DNA of 64,000 nt from Akkermansia sp. (GCA_017555025.1 JAFZHC010000069.1:22607-86606); one strand, 5' to 3'; shown: positions 8,877 through 17,658, counted from the first letter of the stretch. Program-made: numbers and translations. Notes: a model not told the origin generated them from the letters alone.

Positions 8877-9968
8877 ATGTACGATATTAAAGCTATTTCC
8901 GGTCTGTTTGACCTGCGCGGCGACTATGTATTCGGTGAGCCCTACGGCTCCGGTCACATCAACGACACCTACCGTGTTGTGGTGGATCAGGCCGGTCTGC
9001 GCGTGAGCTACATTCTGCAGCGCATCAACAGCAATGTGTTCAAGCAGCCCATTCCCCTGATGGAGAATGTGAAGCGCGTGACTGACGAGGCTCTGCGCGT
9101 GCTGTTGGCTGAGGGTTGCAAGGAGGCTTACCGCCGCACTCTGACCATCGTGAACGCTAAGGACGGTAAGCCCTACGCTCAGGATGACGAGGGTAACGTA
9201 TGGCGTGTATACCCCTTCATCGATCGTGCCCGTACCTACGACATGATTGAGAACCCCGGTCAGTGCATTGAGGTTGCTCGAGCTTTCGGTAACTTCCAGA
9301 AGCTGGGTGCTAACCTTCCCGGTGCTCCTCTCTTCGAGACCATCCCCGATTTCCACAATACGACCAAGCGCTTTAAGGCTTTCCAGGCCGCCATTGCTGC
9401 TGACCCCTTGGGTCGCGCCAAGAGCGTGCAGAAGGAAATCGACTGGTACCTCTCCCGCGAGGCTGACTGCCACAAGGTGGTCAACTACCTTGCCAGCGGT
9501 GAGCTGCCCCTGCGCGTGACCCACAACGATACCAAGCTCAACAACGTGATGCTTGATGACGTAACGGGCGAGGGTATCTGCGTGATTGACCTCGACACCA
9601 CCATGCCGGGTTCTGCTCTGTATGACTTCGGTGACATGATTCGTACCTCTACCTCTCCCGCAGCTGAGGATGAGAAGAACACCTCTCTGGTGACCATGCG
9701 CATGGAATACTTCGAGGCTCTTGCCAAGGGTTACTGCGAGGCTGCTACCTTCCTGACTCCGCTGGAGAAGGAGCTGCTGCCGTTCTCCGGTAAGCTGCTC
9801 ACCATGGAGTGCGGTATGCGCTTCCTGACCGACTATCTGTCCGGCGACACCTACTTCAAGATTAAGCGCCCCGAGCACAATCTGGATCGCACCCGCACCC
9901 AGATGGCACTCGTGGAGTCTATCGAGAAGCAGATGGACGACATGATGGCCGTTGTGAAGAAGTACTGA
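8877..9968 (+). CDS. nahK: NahK-like N-acetylhexosamine 1-kinase (phosphotransferase family)
   Basis: The product is a kinase of the aminoglycoside-phosphotransferase fold that would phosphorylate the anomeric hydroxyl of GlcNAc/GalNAc. It shares with the Bifidobacterium enzyme, as I remember it, the GxGHIN start (residues 24-29), the catalytic loop THNDTKLNN (about 214-222), the metal-binding VIDLDT (about 238-243), and the C-terminal LLPFSGKLLTMECGMRFL and PEHNLDRTRTQ segments. Length 363 matches. It sits directly behind a nucleotidyltransferase, forming a salvage pair for hexosamines released from mucin or other glycans. It was historically annotated in some genomes as mucin desulfatase, which is misleading. 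Substrate range cannot be read from sequence. Confidence 0.85.
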   Translation: MYDIKAISGLFDLRGDYVFGEPYGSGHINDTYRVVVDQAGLRVSYILQRINSNVFKQPIPLMENVKRVTDEALRVLLAEGCKEAYRRTLTIVNAKDGKPYAQDDEGNVWRVYPFIDRARTYDMIENPGQCIEVARAFGNFQKLGANLPGAPLFETIPDFHNTTKRFKAFQAAIAADPLGRAKSVQKEIDWYLSREADCHKVVNYLASGELPLRVTHNDTKLNNVMLDDVTGEGICVIDLDTTMPGSALYDFGDMIRTSTSPAAEDEKNTSLVTMRMEYFEALAKGYCEAATFLTPLEKELLPFSGKLLTMECGMRFLTDYLSGDTYFKIKRPEHNLDRTRTQMALVESIEKQMDDMMAVVKKY

Positions 9969-9993
9969 TAACGCGCAGTATTTCAGCCTTTTT

Positions 9994-10028
9994 TGCCCTG
10001 CCTGCGCATTTTGCCGGGCAGGGCATTT
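9994..10028 (+). terminator. Terminator after nahK
   Basis: TGCCCTGCC at 9994-10002 pairs perfectly with GGCAGGGCA at 10017-10025, followed by a short T-rich run (TTTCGTT). It closes the two-gene salvage unit. Confidence 0.6.
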
Positions 10029-10065
10029 CGTTCGATTCGTTTGCCAAACAAAAGATAGCTGAACG

Positions 10066-10779
10066 ATGTTAAGCATTGAGAATATAGGGCAAGTACCGGG
10101 TGTGCTGGAGGATGTCCTGCGCGTGAAAAGCGAGGATGCAACCATGGCCGGTTATTACCTGCGCATGGGTGGCAGGTTGTACTCCACCCGCCCGGCGGGT
10201 ACGCCTGATGGCCCGGCCTTGTGGCGGCTGGCGGAATTGCCCGCCCCGGCGGAGGCCGAAGCGATGGCTGAGCGCGTTATCGGTCGTGAGGTGCGGCGGG
10301 TGATGCTTTGTGCCTGCCCTGATGATGAGAATCAACTAGCCTTGGTTCTGGACCTCGGGCAGCAGAACTACCTGCAATTTTACCCACTTAATGCCGAGCA
10401 GCCCGCGGAGAAGATGTGCCTGACTCCCGAGTGTGGCGAGGTGGAGCAAAAGCTGACGTTTGCGGCGGAGTTGCCCCTGGTGACGAGTGTGCCGCCGGAG
10501 ATGCTGAAAACGCAGCGCTTGGGGGTACGCCTACTGGGGCTGGGAACGGTCGCATTCTTTGCCGGGCTGATATCGATTGCTGCCGGTGTGCCCGAACCCC
10601 CGGCCATTGCAGTCGCCGTGGCGGGCCTTCTCGTGTTGGCTGTGGGGATGTCTATGTCAAAGCGTCTCTACACTTGCCCTTGGTGCGGGGAGAAAGCCTT
10701 TGGCACCGGTAGCGCCATGGGGCATTTTTGCTGCCATGATTGCGGCAACAGTATCGATACCCGTATTGCAGCAAAGTGA
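10066..10779 (+). CDS. Membrane protein with C-terminal zinc ribbon
   Basis: The function is unknown. The first ~145 residues are soluble with no recognised domain; two hydrophobic helices follow (about 152-172 and 178-196), then a C-terminal zinc-ribbon-like segment with CPWCG near residue 205 and CCHDC near 225. The soluble N-terminal part and the ribbon are therefore expected on the same face, probably the cytoplasm. The stop codon overlaps the GTG start of the next gene, so this protein and the EamA carrier are translationally coupled. The gene has no Shine-Dalgarno sequence. Confidence 0.75.
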   Translation: MLSIENIGQVPGVLEDVLRVKSEDATMAGYYLRMGGRLYSTRPAGTPDGPALWRLAELPAPAEAEAMAERVIGREVRRVMLCACPDDENQLALVLDLGQQNYLQFYPLNAEQPAEKMCLTPECGEVEQKLTFAAELPLVTSVPPEMLKTQRLGVRLLGLGTVAFFAGLISIAAGVPEPPAIAVAVAGLLVLAVGMSMSKRLYTCPWCGEKAFGTGSAMGHFCCHDCGNSIDTRIAAK

Positions 10780-11672
10780 ATATTTTACGAGGTAGTGCAG
10801 GTGGTCATCTGGCAGCATTGGCTGCAGCCTGTTTGTTCGGGCTGATGAGCCCGGTATGCAAGGTGGCTATGGGCAGCGGCGTGGTGGATGGCCCCGCGCT
10901 GGCTACCATGCGTGTGTGCGGTAGTGCCTGCATGTTCTGGCTGGTATCGCTCTGCATGCCCGGTCAGCGCATACGCCGCAGGGATTGGCCGGCACTAATG
11001 GCCATGAGCCTGTGCGGCATGGCACTCAATCAATTTTTGTATGTAACCGGGGTGCAGTACACATCGCCTACCAATGGTTGTGTGATTGGTACAAGTACGC
11101 CGATTATGGCCTTGTTGCTCTCTGCTGTGTTTCTGAAAATGCGCATTACCCGGCAGCGTGCCATCGGTATTGGTCTGGCTTGCTGCGGTGCTCTGTTTCT
11201 TTTATTGGGCTCGGCGCATGGGGCGGGCGGGCACCTGAAGGGCGATGTCTATTGCCTGTGCTCTCAGGTGGCGGCGGCTTGCTATTTCGTCTTTTTCGGT
11301 CGCCTGATTCGCCGCTACAGAGTGGTCACGCTCATGAAGTGGTTGTTTACCATTTCATCCCTTGTAGTGCTGCCGGTGTTTGGACCGCACCTGGCGGGAC
11401 TGGATTGGCCGGCGTTGGGAATAACAGAGGGGGTGAGCTGCATTTATGTGGTGGCTATCGGCACCTTTGTGTGCTACCTCTTGCTTAATGTCGGGCAGAG
11501 CCGTCTGGCGCCGCCCGTAGTCGCAGCTTACAACTATGTGCAGCCGGTTGTGGCTGCTACTGCCGGTATACTTTGGGGGGTGGATGAGCTCACCTGGCAG
11601 AAGGTATTGGCTATTTTGCTGATTGCCGGCGGCGTGCTCCTGGTTAGCAGCAGAAAAAGTAAAGCCCTTTAA
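10776..11672 (+). CDS. EamA/DMT-family transporter
   Basis: This is an inner-membrane carrier of the drug/metabolite transporter superfamily, with about ten helices arranged as two EamA repeats. Typical motifs are visible: LAALAAACLFGLMSPVCK at the start, YTSPTNGCVIGTSTPIMALL in repeat one, and VAAYNYVQPVVAATAGI plus LLIAGGVLLVSS in repeat two. The chosen start is GTG at 10776, which overlaps the upstream TGA (GTGA) and gives 298 residues; a frame continuing upstream exists but would overlap the previous gene by 40 bases. The substrate cannot be predicted. Confidence 0.9.
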   Translation: MNILRGSAGGHLAALAAACLFGLMSPVCKVAMGSGVVDGPALATMRVCGSACMFWLVSLCMPGQRIRRRDWPALMAMSLCGMALNQFLYVTGVQYTSPTNGCVIGTSTPIMALLLSAVFLKMRITRQRAIGIGLACCGALFLLLGSAHGAGGHLKGDVYCLCSQVAAACYFVFFGRLIRRYRVVTLMKWLFTISSLVVLPVFGPHLAGLDWPALGITEGVSCIYVVAIGTFVCYLLLNVGQSRLAPPVVAAYNYVQPVVAATAGILWGVDELTWQKVLAILLIAGGVLLVSSRKSKAL

Positions 11673-11693
11673 TTTACAAAGAATAAATAATGA

Positions 11694-11717
11694 AAGAGCC
11701 CGCGTTGGCGGGCTCTT
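11694..11717 (+). terminator. Hairpin terminator between convergent genes
   Basis: AAGAGCCCGC at 11694-11703 and GCGGGCTCTT at 11708-11717 form a perfect 10-bp stem with a GTTG loop, followed by TCGCTTT. It lies between the EamA gene and the convergent gene ending at 11766 and could serve both strands. Confidence 0.75.
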
Positions 11718-11765
11718 CGCTTTGCGGGCTAACGCTCGCATGAATTGATTGTGTTGATTCGCCTG

Positions 11766-12608
11766 TTATTCCACCACGGTGTCTTCCCCGTTATTGGGTT
11801 GGGGGGAGTTAGCCGGTGCGGCGGCAGGTTGAGTCGGCGCAGGGGCTGCCGGAGCCGTTTTGGGATTGAGCGGGCGGCGCGTGTTGGGGTCAACCTCTTC
11901 ACCGTTAATGTACATGCGGGTTACCATCTGGCCGGTTGCAGGGTCGTACTTGGTGCGCACGTCAATACGTTCCTGAACAATGTTACCGTTGTTGTCCGTC
12001 TTCCAGAGCACGCGGGAGCTGAAGCTCTCACTGCGAGTTTGTTGAGCACTATCAAGCGGTGCAATGGTAGTGGGCAGAGGCGATTGCACCTGCGGTGTAT
12101 TCTGCTGCTGATTATTGTCGGATGCTTGCTGCGGCTGAACGAGGTCAGCGTGAGGCTGTGTCTGCGGACGCGGGCGGAGAGCAATACGACTGCAAGGGCG
12201 GATGTGTTGCCCCTGCGGTTCAGCAAAGATGTAGAGGTGGTCAATTTTCATAATGGCCTCATCGCCGGGCTGCATACGGCTGATTTCCTGAGCGATGGTA
12301 TCGGGCTGGCCGGGCTGACCGGGAGCTGTGTTTACCTGAATGGCAAAGCCTGTCGGCAGGGCACCATCTCCGTACCGTACATAGCGACGGTGAGCCAGGT
12401 TCTCCACTACCTCGAAGTTTGCGTTGGTTGTACCTTCCTCCATGCCTTTATAGGTAGCGCGTACGGTGTTGGAGGCCATGAGGTCGCAGTTCATGCGGGG
12501 GGCTGAACCCGGAAGTACGGGGCTGCCCGGGTTGATATCTGCCGTAACGGGCAGGGCTGCCAGAGAGCAGATGCCGAGGATTAAACTGAGTAAAGCGTTG
12601 TTCTTCAT
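11766..12608 (-). CDS. Exported protein of unknown function with Pro/Ala-rich tail
   Basis: The preferred start is the ATG at 12608, which places a signal peptide (MKNNALLSLILGICSLAALPVTA) at the N-terminus; an upstream ATG at 12626 adds only six residues. After cleavage come about 120 residues of mixed beta-like sequence, a Gln/Asn-rich linker (roughly 145-190), a short YDPATGQMVTRMYINGEEVDP segment, and a Pro/Ala-rich tail of about 40 residues. No family is recognised. The tail could span the cell wall or be a protease-accessible linker, which is a guess. It is transcribed away from the DUF4236 gene. Confidence 0.75.
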   Translation of the reverse strand: MKNNALLSLILGICSLAALPVTADINPGSPVLPGSAPRMNCDLMASNTVRATYKGMEEGTTNANFEVVENLAHRRYVRYGDGALPTGFAIQVNTAPGQPGQPDTIAQEISRMQPGDEAIMKIDHLYIFAEPQGQHIRPCSRIALRPRPQTQPHADLVQPQQASDNNQQQNTPQVQSPLPTTIAPLDSAQQTRSESFSSRVLWKTDNNGNIVQERIDVRTKYDPATGQMVTRMYINGEEVDPNTRRPLNPKTAPAAPAPTQPAAAPANSPQPNNGEDTVVE

Positions 12609-12662
12609 AACCTGAGGCTTAGACACAGAAACACGGGTGCGTGTTCAAAAAAATATACATGC

Positions 12663-12691
12663 TTGACTCTGAATGTGAGAGGTAGTATACT
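12663..12691 (+). promoter_or_regulatory. Promoter of the DUF4236 gene
   Basis: TTGACT at 12663-12668 and TATACT at 12686-12691 with a 17-bp spacer. The -10 box ends 11 bases before the ATG at 12703, giving a predicted leader of about 5 nt. Confidence 0.75.
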
Positions 12692-12702
12692 CTCTGTCAG
12701 TC

Positions 12703-12951
12703 ATGGCCAGAAGAACCCGCTCCTACAATCGCACCGCCCCGTTGTACCACAGAATACCGATTATCCCCGGTATTCTTTACCTGAATATCAGTCGTTCGGG
12801 ACTTTCGCTGAGCTTTGGCAAGAGCTCGGTCGGGCGTGCCACCGTCAGCAAAAGCGGGGTTCGTCTCAATAAGAGCATTGGTGGCTTCAGTATAGGCAAG
12901 ACGTTCAGCTTCTCCAAAATCGGCAAGCTGTTCGGCCGCGGGGGAAAATAA
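12703..12951 (+). CDS. DUF4236-like small basic protein
   Basis: This 82-residue basic protein contains repeated Gly/Ser/Lys beta segments (LNISRSGLSLSFGKSSVGRA, then VSKSGVRLNKSIGGFSIGKT), the pattern of the DUF4236 family in which such 'LNLSKSGVSVSFG' units occur. The family's function is not established. The start is supported by a promoter only 11 bases upstream. It is followed 12 bases later by a multi-pass membrane protein, so the two likely form an operon. Confidence 0.8.
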   Translation: MARRTRSYNRTAPLYHRIPIIPGILYLNISRSGLSLSFGKSSVGRATVSKSGVRLNKSIGGFSIGKTFSFSKIGKLFGRGGK

Positions 12952-12963
12952 TATCGAGATAGC

Positions 12964-13950
12964 ATGAATATGAAGTGGATGATGCTGTTGTTGTTGACCG
13001 GTACGCAGGCTTTTGCCGCTACAGCCGCTGAGCCGCTGCCGTCGGTGGATTTTCTGGGAACGGTGGGGGTGCTGGCGGCCATTCTGGGTGTGTTGGGCTT
13101 TATCGGTCTGTTGACTGCCAGCGCTCAGAAAGTTGACCTGCACTACGGCATGGGCGATGTGTACCTGTCGGTGCCGATTGCTCTGGCGGCTTGGCTGGGC
13201 GTGGCTTCTCTGGCACTCATGGGTTGCCGTGGCGATGATTTGCTGCCTTTCATGCAGGAGAAGTTATGGCTTTCCGGCGGCTCTGTGGTGCTCGCGCTCA
13301 TTCTCTCATTTATCATGGTGCGCCGCTGCAATCCGCAGGCCGGTATTTTCGGGGTTTCCTTTGCTGCTTTCGGGCGTCTGTTTGTTGATTCTCTCAGTCA
13401 GATTTTTTCCATTCTCGTTGTATTGGGCGGGGTGTGGGTGATATTCGGCGGGCGCAAGCAGGACGGAGAGAAAGTATCCTTCCTGGGGCGTTTAGGCTGC
13501 GCCTTTGCTTTTGTGTGGCTGTTTAACCTAGTGTGGGGCTCCATTCGTACCACGACTAAGGAGCCGGTATCATCCGGCAACGGCTACCTGTTGGGTATTC
13601 TCAATGTGCTCTGCATAGCCGGGGCTACCTATGCCGGGTATCTGTACATGCACCGTACCCCGCAGCAGCTGCCCGTCGCTCTGGTGGAGGCTGTGCAGGC
13701 TCAGAATGCTGAGCTCGCGCTGCAGATTATCGCCGAGAATCCCATGATGGAGCGCACTCCCGCTATTGAGTACGCCGTGAAGAATGATTGCCGTGCCATG
13801 CTTAACCGAATTGTGCGTGATTCCTCTGATTTGGAGTATGCTATGCAATATGCAGAGCTGAACGGTAAAACGGCTACTCTGCGTTTCCTGAAGGAAAAGG
13901 AGTATCTTTCCTCGCCGCAGCAGGAGGCCGCCTCGGTTGCCACTCGCTGA
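12964..13950 (+). CDS. Multi-pass membrane protein with ankyrin-like C-terminus
   Basis: This is a 328-residue membrane protein with no known function. An N-terminal signal-like segment (ending AFAATAAEP near residue 23) is followed by about seven hydrophobic helices between residues 28 and 225, then a soluble tail. In the tail, LVEAVQAQNAELALQIIAEN and IEYAVKNDCRAMLNRIV look like paired helices of ankyrin repeats. The architecture resembles the larger membrane-ankyrin protein at 49287-51089. A second ATG lies two codons downstream. Its job may be linked to the co-transcribed DUF4236 protein. Confidence 0.75.
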   Translation: MNMKWMMLLLLTGTQAFAATAAEPLPSVDFLGTVGVLAAILGVLGFIGLLTASAQKVDLHYGMGDVYLSVPIALAAWLGVASLALMGCRGDDLLPFMQEKLWLSGGSVVLALILSFIMVRRCNPQAGIFGVSFAAFGRLFVDSLSQIFSILVVLGGVWVIFGGRKQDGEKVSFLGRLGCAFAFVWLFNLVWGSIRTTTKEPVSSGNGYLLGILNVLCIAGATYAGYLYMHRTPQQLPVALVEAVQAQNAELALQIIAENPMMERTPAIEYAVKNDCRAMLNRIVRDSSDLEYAMQYAELNGKTATLRFLKEKEYLSSPQQEAASVATR

Positions 13951-13984
13951 TTGTTCAGAATATCTGATTACGGCTTTTTTCTGC

Positions 13985-14013
13985 TCGACATCTCGGGGCT
14001 AATCTGTTATAGG
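13985..14013 (+). promoter_or_regulatory. Promoter of the GH35 gene
   Basis: TCGACA at 13985-13990 and TATAGG at 14008-14013 are 17 bp apart. The -10 box ends 7 bases before the ATG, so the transcript would start at or one base from the start codon. Confidence 0.5.
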
Positions 14014-14020
14014 ATACAGC

Positions 14021-15934
14021 ATGAAGCTATTGAATGCTGCGATTGCTGTATTTGCCTTGGCTGCCATGGCCTGGGCCGGGCCTGAGGCAATGAAAAACCT
14101 GCAGAAACCGCAGGCCGGTAAAGCCGCCGAGTTCGCATTCGGCGGGGATGGCGGTCGAGAATTCTTGCTTGATGGTAAGCCATTTCAGATTCGCTCCGGC
14201 GAAATTCATCCGCAGCGTGTGCCGCGTACCCACTGGCGCCATCGCATTCGCGCGGCCAAGGCTATGGGGCTGAATACCATTGCCTTCTATGTGTTCTGGA
14301 ATGCTCTGGAGCGGGAGGATGGTAGCTGGGATTTCAGCGGGCGCAATGATATTGGCGCCTTCATCGACCTGTGTGCCGAGGAAGGTATGTGGGTGTTGTT
14401 CCGCCCCGGTCCCTATGTATGTGGCGAATGGGACCTTGGCGGCTTGCCCGCCTACCTGCTGAAGGACGAAGTAACTCCCTTGCGCTATACCGGTAATGCA
14501 CAATTCATGGAGGCTCAGACCCGCTATCTGGAGAAGATGGCAGAGGTGGCTGTACCCCGGCTGAGTCGTAATGGCGGGCCTATTCTCATGGTGCAGCTTG
14601 AGAATGAATATGGAAGCTATAAGAGCTCACATGATGAGATGGCTTACATAGAATGGCTTAAGGATTTCTGGACGAAGAAGGGGGCAGGCCCGTTCTACCT
14701 CTCCGAGGGCTCTTCTAATCATCACTTGCGCTTTGTACCCAAGGGTGTAGCGGTTGGTCTGGACCCTGCTGACAATGCCTGGCAAATGAAGAATGCTTTG
14801 CGCATTGCCCCGGGGGTACCGGTATTCTCCAGCGAAACGTACCCCGGCTGGCTGCGCCATTGGGGTGAAGGTAACTGGACGCCCAGCCGCAACACGCTCA
14901 ATTCCGTGCGCTGGTATATGCGTGATGGTGTCTCGTTCAATCTCTTTGTGTACCATGGCGGCACGAACTTCGGGTTGACCGCCGGTGCTAATAGCAATGA
15001 GAATGGCGAGGCCTTTCAGCCCGACCTCACCAGTTATGATTATGGCTCTCCGGTAGGCGAAAACGGCAACCTCACCAAGGAGTATTTCGAGTATCGCGAT
15101 ATCATCAGAGCCGCCCTGCCTGAGGAGCTTCAGTTGCCTGAGCCTGAGCAGCCGGCGGCTATGGAGGTGCCGGCATTCCGTCCGACGCGAGTGGCTGATT
15201 TTCATGCGCTCACAACCATTCGTGAAGAGAAGGACTATGTGACTCCTCCCACTTTGGAGAGCTTGGGGCAGAATCAGGGCATTGGTATTTATACCGCAGT
15301 CATTCCCGCTGGCGGAGCAGCGTGGCTGAGTTGCCGGGCTCATGACTATGCGCTGGTGTATGTGGGTGATTCTTATGTGGGGACATTGGATCGCAGCAAG
15401 GGGCAAACTCGCATTCAGCTGCCTGAGCGTAAGCAGCCGGAGCTGCTGAAGCTTGTGGTGGATACCTTCGGGCATGTGAACTTCTGCTCCTATCTGGAGA
15501 AAGATCGCAAGGGGCTTGTAGGCAAGGTGATGCTGGGCGATAGTGCAGTGCAGAACTGGCGTGTGCAGCGCATGCCGCTGACCTCGGTGCCTGCGCCCGT
15601 TAAGAAAACCGGCCACGCCCGTTATCGTGAACAGGGGGCTCTTTATCGCGCCTCGGTTCAGCTCGGGGAGGCTCCGAAGGATACTTTCCTCGACATGACC
15701 GGCTGGCAGAAGGGCTATGTGTGGGTAAATGGGCACCTGCTGGGGCGTTATTGGCACATCGGGCCGCAGGAGCGCCTGTATTGCCCCGGTGAGTTCCTGA
15801 AGCAGGGGCAGAATACGGTCGAGATTCTGGATATGCACATGGTGACAGATACCCCTCCCACCATCTCCGGTAAGACTGAGCGTAATATGGAGGTGCGTAA
15901 GCAAACGAAATCTCTTAATAACCAGTGGGATTAA
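14021..15934 (+). CDS. Exported beta-galactosidase, glycoside hydrolase family 35
   Basis: GH35 enzymes remove terminal beta-linked galactose from glycans. A signal peptide (first ~19 residues, cleaved near AMAWAG) targets it across the inner membrane. The (beta/alpha)8 barrel carries the family hallmarks: SGEIHPQRVPRTHWRHRI near 52-70, FRPGPYVCGEWDLGGLP near 126, the acid/base glutamate in VQLENEYGSY (about 190-199), and the nucleophile glutamate in FSSETYPGWL (about 268-277). C-terminal beta domains contain WVNGHLLGRYWHIGPQ, typical of the galactose-binding-like jelly roll. Length 637 fits. With the NahK pair nearby in the window this fits mucin-glycan use, though linkage specificity is unknown. 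Confidence 0.95.
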   Translation: MKLLNAAIAVFALAAMAWAGPEAMKNLQKPQAGKAAEFAFGGDGGREFLLDGKPFQIRSGEIHPQRVPRTHWRHRIRAAKAMGLNTIAFYVFWNALEREDGSWDFSGRNDIGAFIDLCAEEGMWVLFRPGPYVCGEWDLGGLPAYLLKDEVTPLRYTGNAQFMEAQTRYLEKMAEVAVPRLSRNGGPILMVQLENEYGSYKSSHDEMAYIEWLKDFWTKKGAGPFYLSEGSSNHHLRFVPKGVAVGLDPADNAWQMKNALRIAPGVPVFSSETYPGWLRHWGEGNWTPSRNTLNSVRWYMRDGVSFNLFVYHGGTNFGLTAGANSNENGEAFQPDLTSYDYGSPVGENGNLTKEYFEYRDIIRAALPEELQLPEPEQPAAMEVPAFRPTRVADFHALTTIREEKDYVTPPTLESLGQNQGIGIYTAVIPAGGAAWLSCRAHDYALVYVGDSYVGTLDRSKGQTRIQLPERKQPELLKLVVDTFGHVNFCSYLEKDRKGLVGKVMLGDSAVQNWRVQRMPLTSVPAPVKKTGHARYREQGALYRASVQLGEAPKDTFLDMTGWQKGYVWVNGHLLGRYWHIGPQERLYCPGEFLKQGQNTVEILDMHMVTDTPPTISGKTERNMEVRKQTKSLNNQWD

Positions 15935-15965
15935 CCTCGCTGTAGTACGAGGCCGTTCATTGTTA

Positions 15966-16023
15966 AGAGCGGACTGATAGGCGCGGATATACAATGTCTT
16001 GATATCCGCGCCTTATCCGTTCT
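15966..16023 (+). terminator. Long hairpin after the GH35 gene
   Basis: A perfect 11-bp stem GGCGCGGATAT/ATATCCGCGCC (15980-15990 with 16002-16012) is enclosed by AGAGCGGA/TCCGTTCT (15966-15973 with 16016-16023, one G-T pair). There is no long T run, only an AT-rich stretch after it, so termination is likely but not certain. Confidence 0.55.
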
Positions 16024-16053
16024 CTAATTTTATATTACTGTCGCGCGGGTTGC

Positions 16054-16082
16054 TTGACATAGAGGGCTTTTTGTGGTAGTTT
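16054..16082 (+). promoter_or_regulatory. Promoter of ffh, predicted leaderless
   Basis: TTGACA at 16054-16059 and TAGTTT at 16077-16082, 17 bp apart. Exactly six bases separate the -10 box from the ffh ATG, which would put the transcription start on the A of the ATG. Confidence 0.7.
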
Positions 16083-16088
16083 GCCGGT

Positions 16089-17591
16089 ATGTTTTCGCTC
16101 CTTTCCGATAAGCTGGATGACACTTTCCGTAAACTGCGCGGCCTGAGTAAAATCTCAGAGTCGAACATAGCCGACGCCATGCGCGAAATTCGCATGGCTC
16201 TGTTGGATGCTGACGTGGAGTACAGCGTTGCCCGTGAGTTTATTGCTCATGTAAAGGAACAGGCTATGGGTGTTGCGGTGCTGAAAACCGTAAAGCCCGG
16301 TGAGCAGATTGTAAAGATTTTCCGTGACCAATTGGCTGAGTTGCTGGGTGGCGAGGCTGCTGAGCTGAATCTTACGCCGCCCGCCCGCATTCTTGTGGTG
16401 GGTTTGAACGGTGCCGGTAAGACAACCACCAGTGCCAAGCTGGCTCGCCGCCTGAAGGCTGAGGGCCGTAAGCCCCTGTTGGTGGCCTGCGACCTTATTC
16501 GCCCTGCAGCTATTGACCAGCTGGCAACTCTGGCTCGCCAGATTGAGGTGCCTGTGTACACGCCTTCTGCAAGCGAGAAAGATGTGATTCGTGTGGCGAA
16601 GGATGCCCTGAAGTGGGCCGCTACGCAGGAGCACGACGTGATTATTTTCGATACAGCCGGCCGTCAGGAGGTGGATGAAGCGCTGGTGGACGAGCTGCGC
16701 CGTTTGGCTAAGTTCCTGGAGGCTCAGGAGGCCTTGCTGGTGGCAGATGCCGCTACCGGTCAGCAGGCTGTGCGCGTGGCTCAGGCCTTCGATCAGGCGG
16801 TGGGACTGACCGGTATCATCCTCACCAAGCTCGATGGCGATGCCCGCGGTGGTGCTGCTCTTTCTATGCGTGCCGTGACCGGTAAGCCCATTAAGTTTGT
16901 GGGTGAGGGCGAGAAGCTCGACATGTTCGGCCCCTTTGTTCCCGTGCGCATGGCAGACCGCATTCTGGGCATGGGTGACATTGTGGGTCTGGTGGAGAAG
17001 GCCGCCGAGAAGATTGACCAAGAATCGGCTATGAACTCCATGACTCGTATGATGAGCGGTGAGTTCAATTTCAACGATTTCCTTTCTCAGATGCGCATGA
17101 TGCAGAGCCTTGGCCCGCTGGAGGGGCTGTTGGGGCTGCTGCCCGGTTTCAGCAAGATTCGTAAGCAGTTGCCGGAAGGGGCTCTCGACCCCAAGAAGAT
17201 GAAGCGTATGGAGGCCATCGTGCTCTCGATGACCCCCGCTGAACGTGCTAACTATAAGTTGCTTATCCCATCCCGCCGTCGACGTATTGCCAAGGGCTCC
17301 GGTGTGAGCGAAATTGAGGTGAACCGATTTATCAAAAACTTCAAACAGATGAAGGAAATGATGGGCGGTAAAGGTAAGATGGGCGGCCTTATGAAGGCTA
17401 TGGGCAAGATGAAGGGCGGTGGTATGCCCGATATGTCTGCCATGGCTCAGGGGGGCGATATGCCCGACCTCTCCTCGATGATGGGGGGCGGTATGCCAGA
17501 CCTCTCGGCCCTGATGGGTGGCAGCAAGAAGCCCAAGATGCCCGGTATGGGCAGCATGGGCGGCTTCGGCGGTATGTTCCGCCGCCGTTGA
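16089..17591 (+). CDS. ffh: Signal recognition particle protein Ffh (SRP54)
   Basis: Ffh binds signal sequences of nascent membrane and secreted proteins and delivers them with FtsY. The N-domain (1-90) is followed by the G-domain with P-loop GLNGAGKTTT (about 104-113), DTAGRQ (about 191) and TKLDGDARGG (about 246). The M-domain (about 300-445) includes the RNA-binding SRRRRIAKGSG helix near 397-407. The last ~70 residues are an unusually Gly/Met-rich tail with repeated MPDxSxMM units. No 4.5S RNA gene was found in the window. A strong terminator follows. Confidence 0.97.
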   Translation: MFSLLSDKLDDTFRKLRGLSKISESNIADAMREIRMALLDADVEYSVAREFIAHVKEQAMGVAVLKTVKPGEQIVKIFRDQLAELLGGEAAELNLTPPARILVVGLNGAGKTTTSAKLARRLKAEGRKPLLVACDLIRPAAIDQLATLARQIEVPVYTPSASEKDVIRVAKDALKWAATQEHDVIIFDTAGRQEVDEALVDELRRLAKFLEAQEALLVADAATGQQAVRVAQAFDQAVGLTGIILTKLDGDARGGAALSMRAVTGKPIKFVGEGEKLDMFGPFVPVRMADRILGMGDIVGLVEKAAEKIDQESAMNSMTRMMSGEFNFNDFLSQMRMMQSLGPLEGLLGLLPGFSKIRKQLPEGALDPKKMKRMEAIVLSMTPAERANYKLLIPSRRRRIAKGSGVSEIEVNRFIKNFKQMKEMMGGKGKMGGLMKAMGKMKGGGMPDMSAMAQGGDMPDLSSMMGGGMPDLSALMGGSKKPKMPGMGSMGGFGGMFRRR

Positions 17592-17618
17592 GTGTAAATA
17601 GTCAAAAGCTTGAAAAGA

Positions 17619-17658
17619 ATCCCCCTCTGCCGAATGTTCGGCTGAGGGGGATATTTTT
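17619..17658 (+). terminator. Terminator after ffh, probably bidirectional
   Basis: ATCCCCCTCtGCCGAA pairs with TTCGGCtGAGGGGGAT, followed by ATTTTT on the plus strand and a T-rich run on the minus strand. It lies between ffh and the convergent gene ending at 17673. Confidence 0.85.

Noticed and set aside
8853..10145. 430-codon minus-strand frame opposite nahK
   Set aside because: It covers a well-supported kinase gene; the translated sequence is low-complexity His/Val-rich with no family match.
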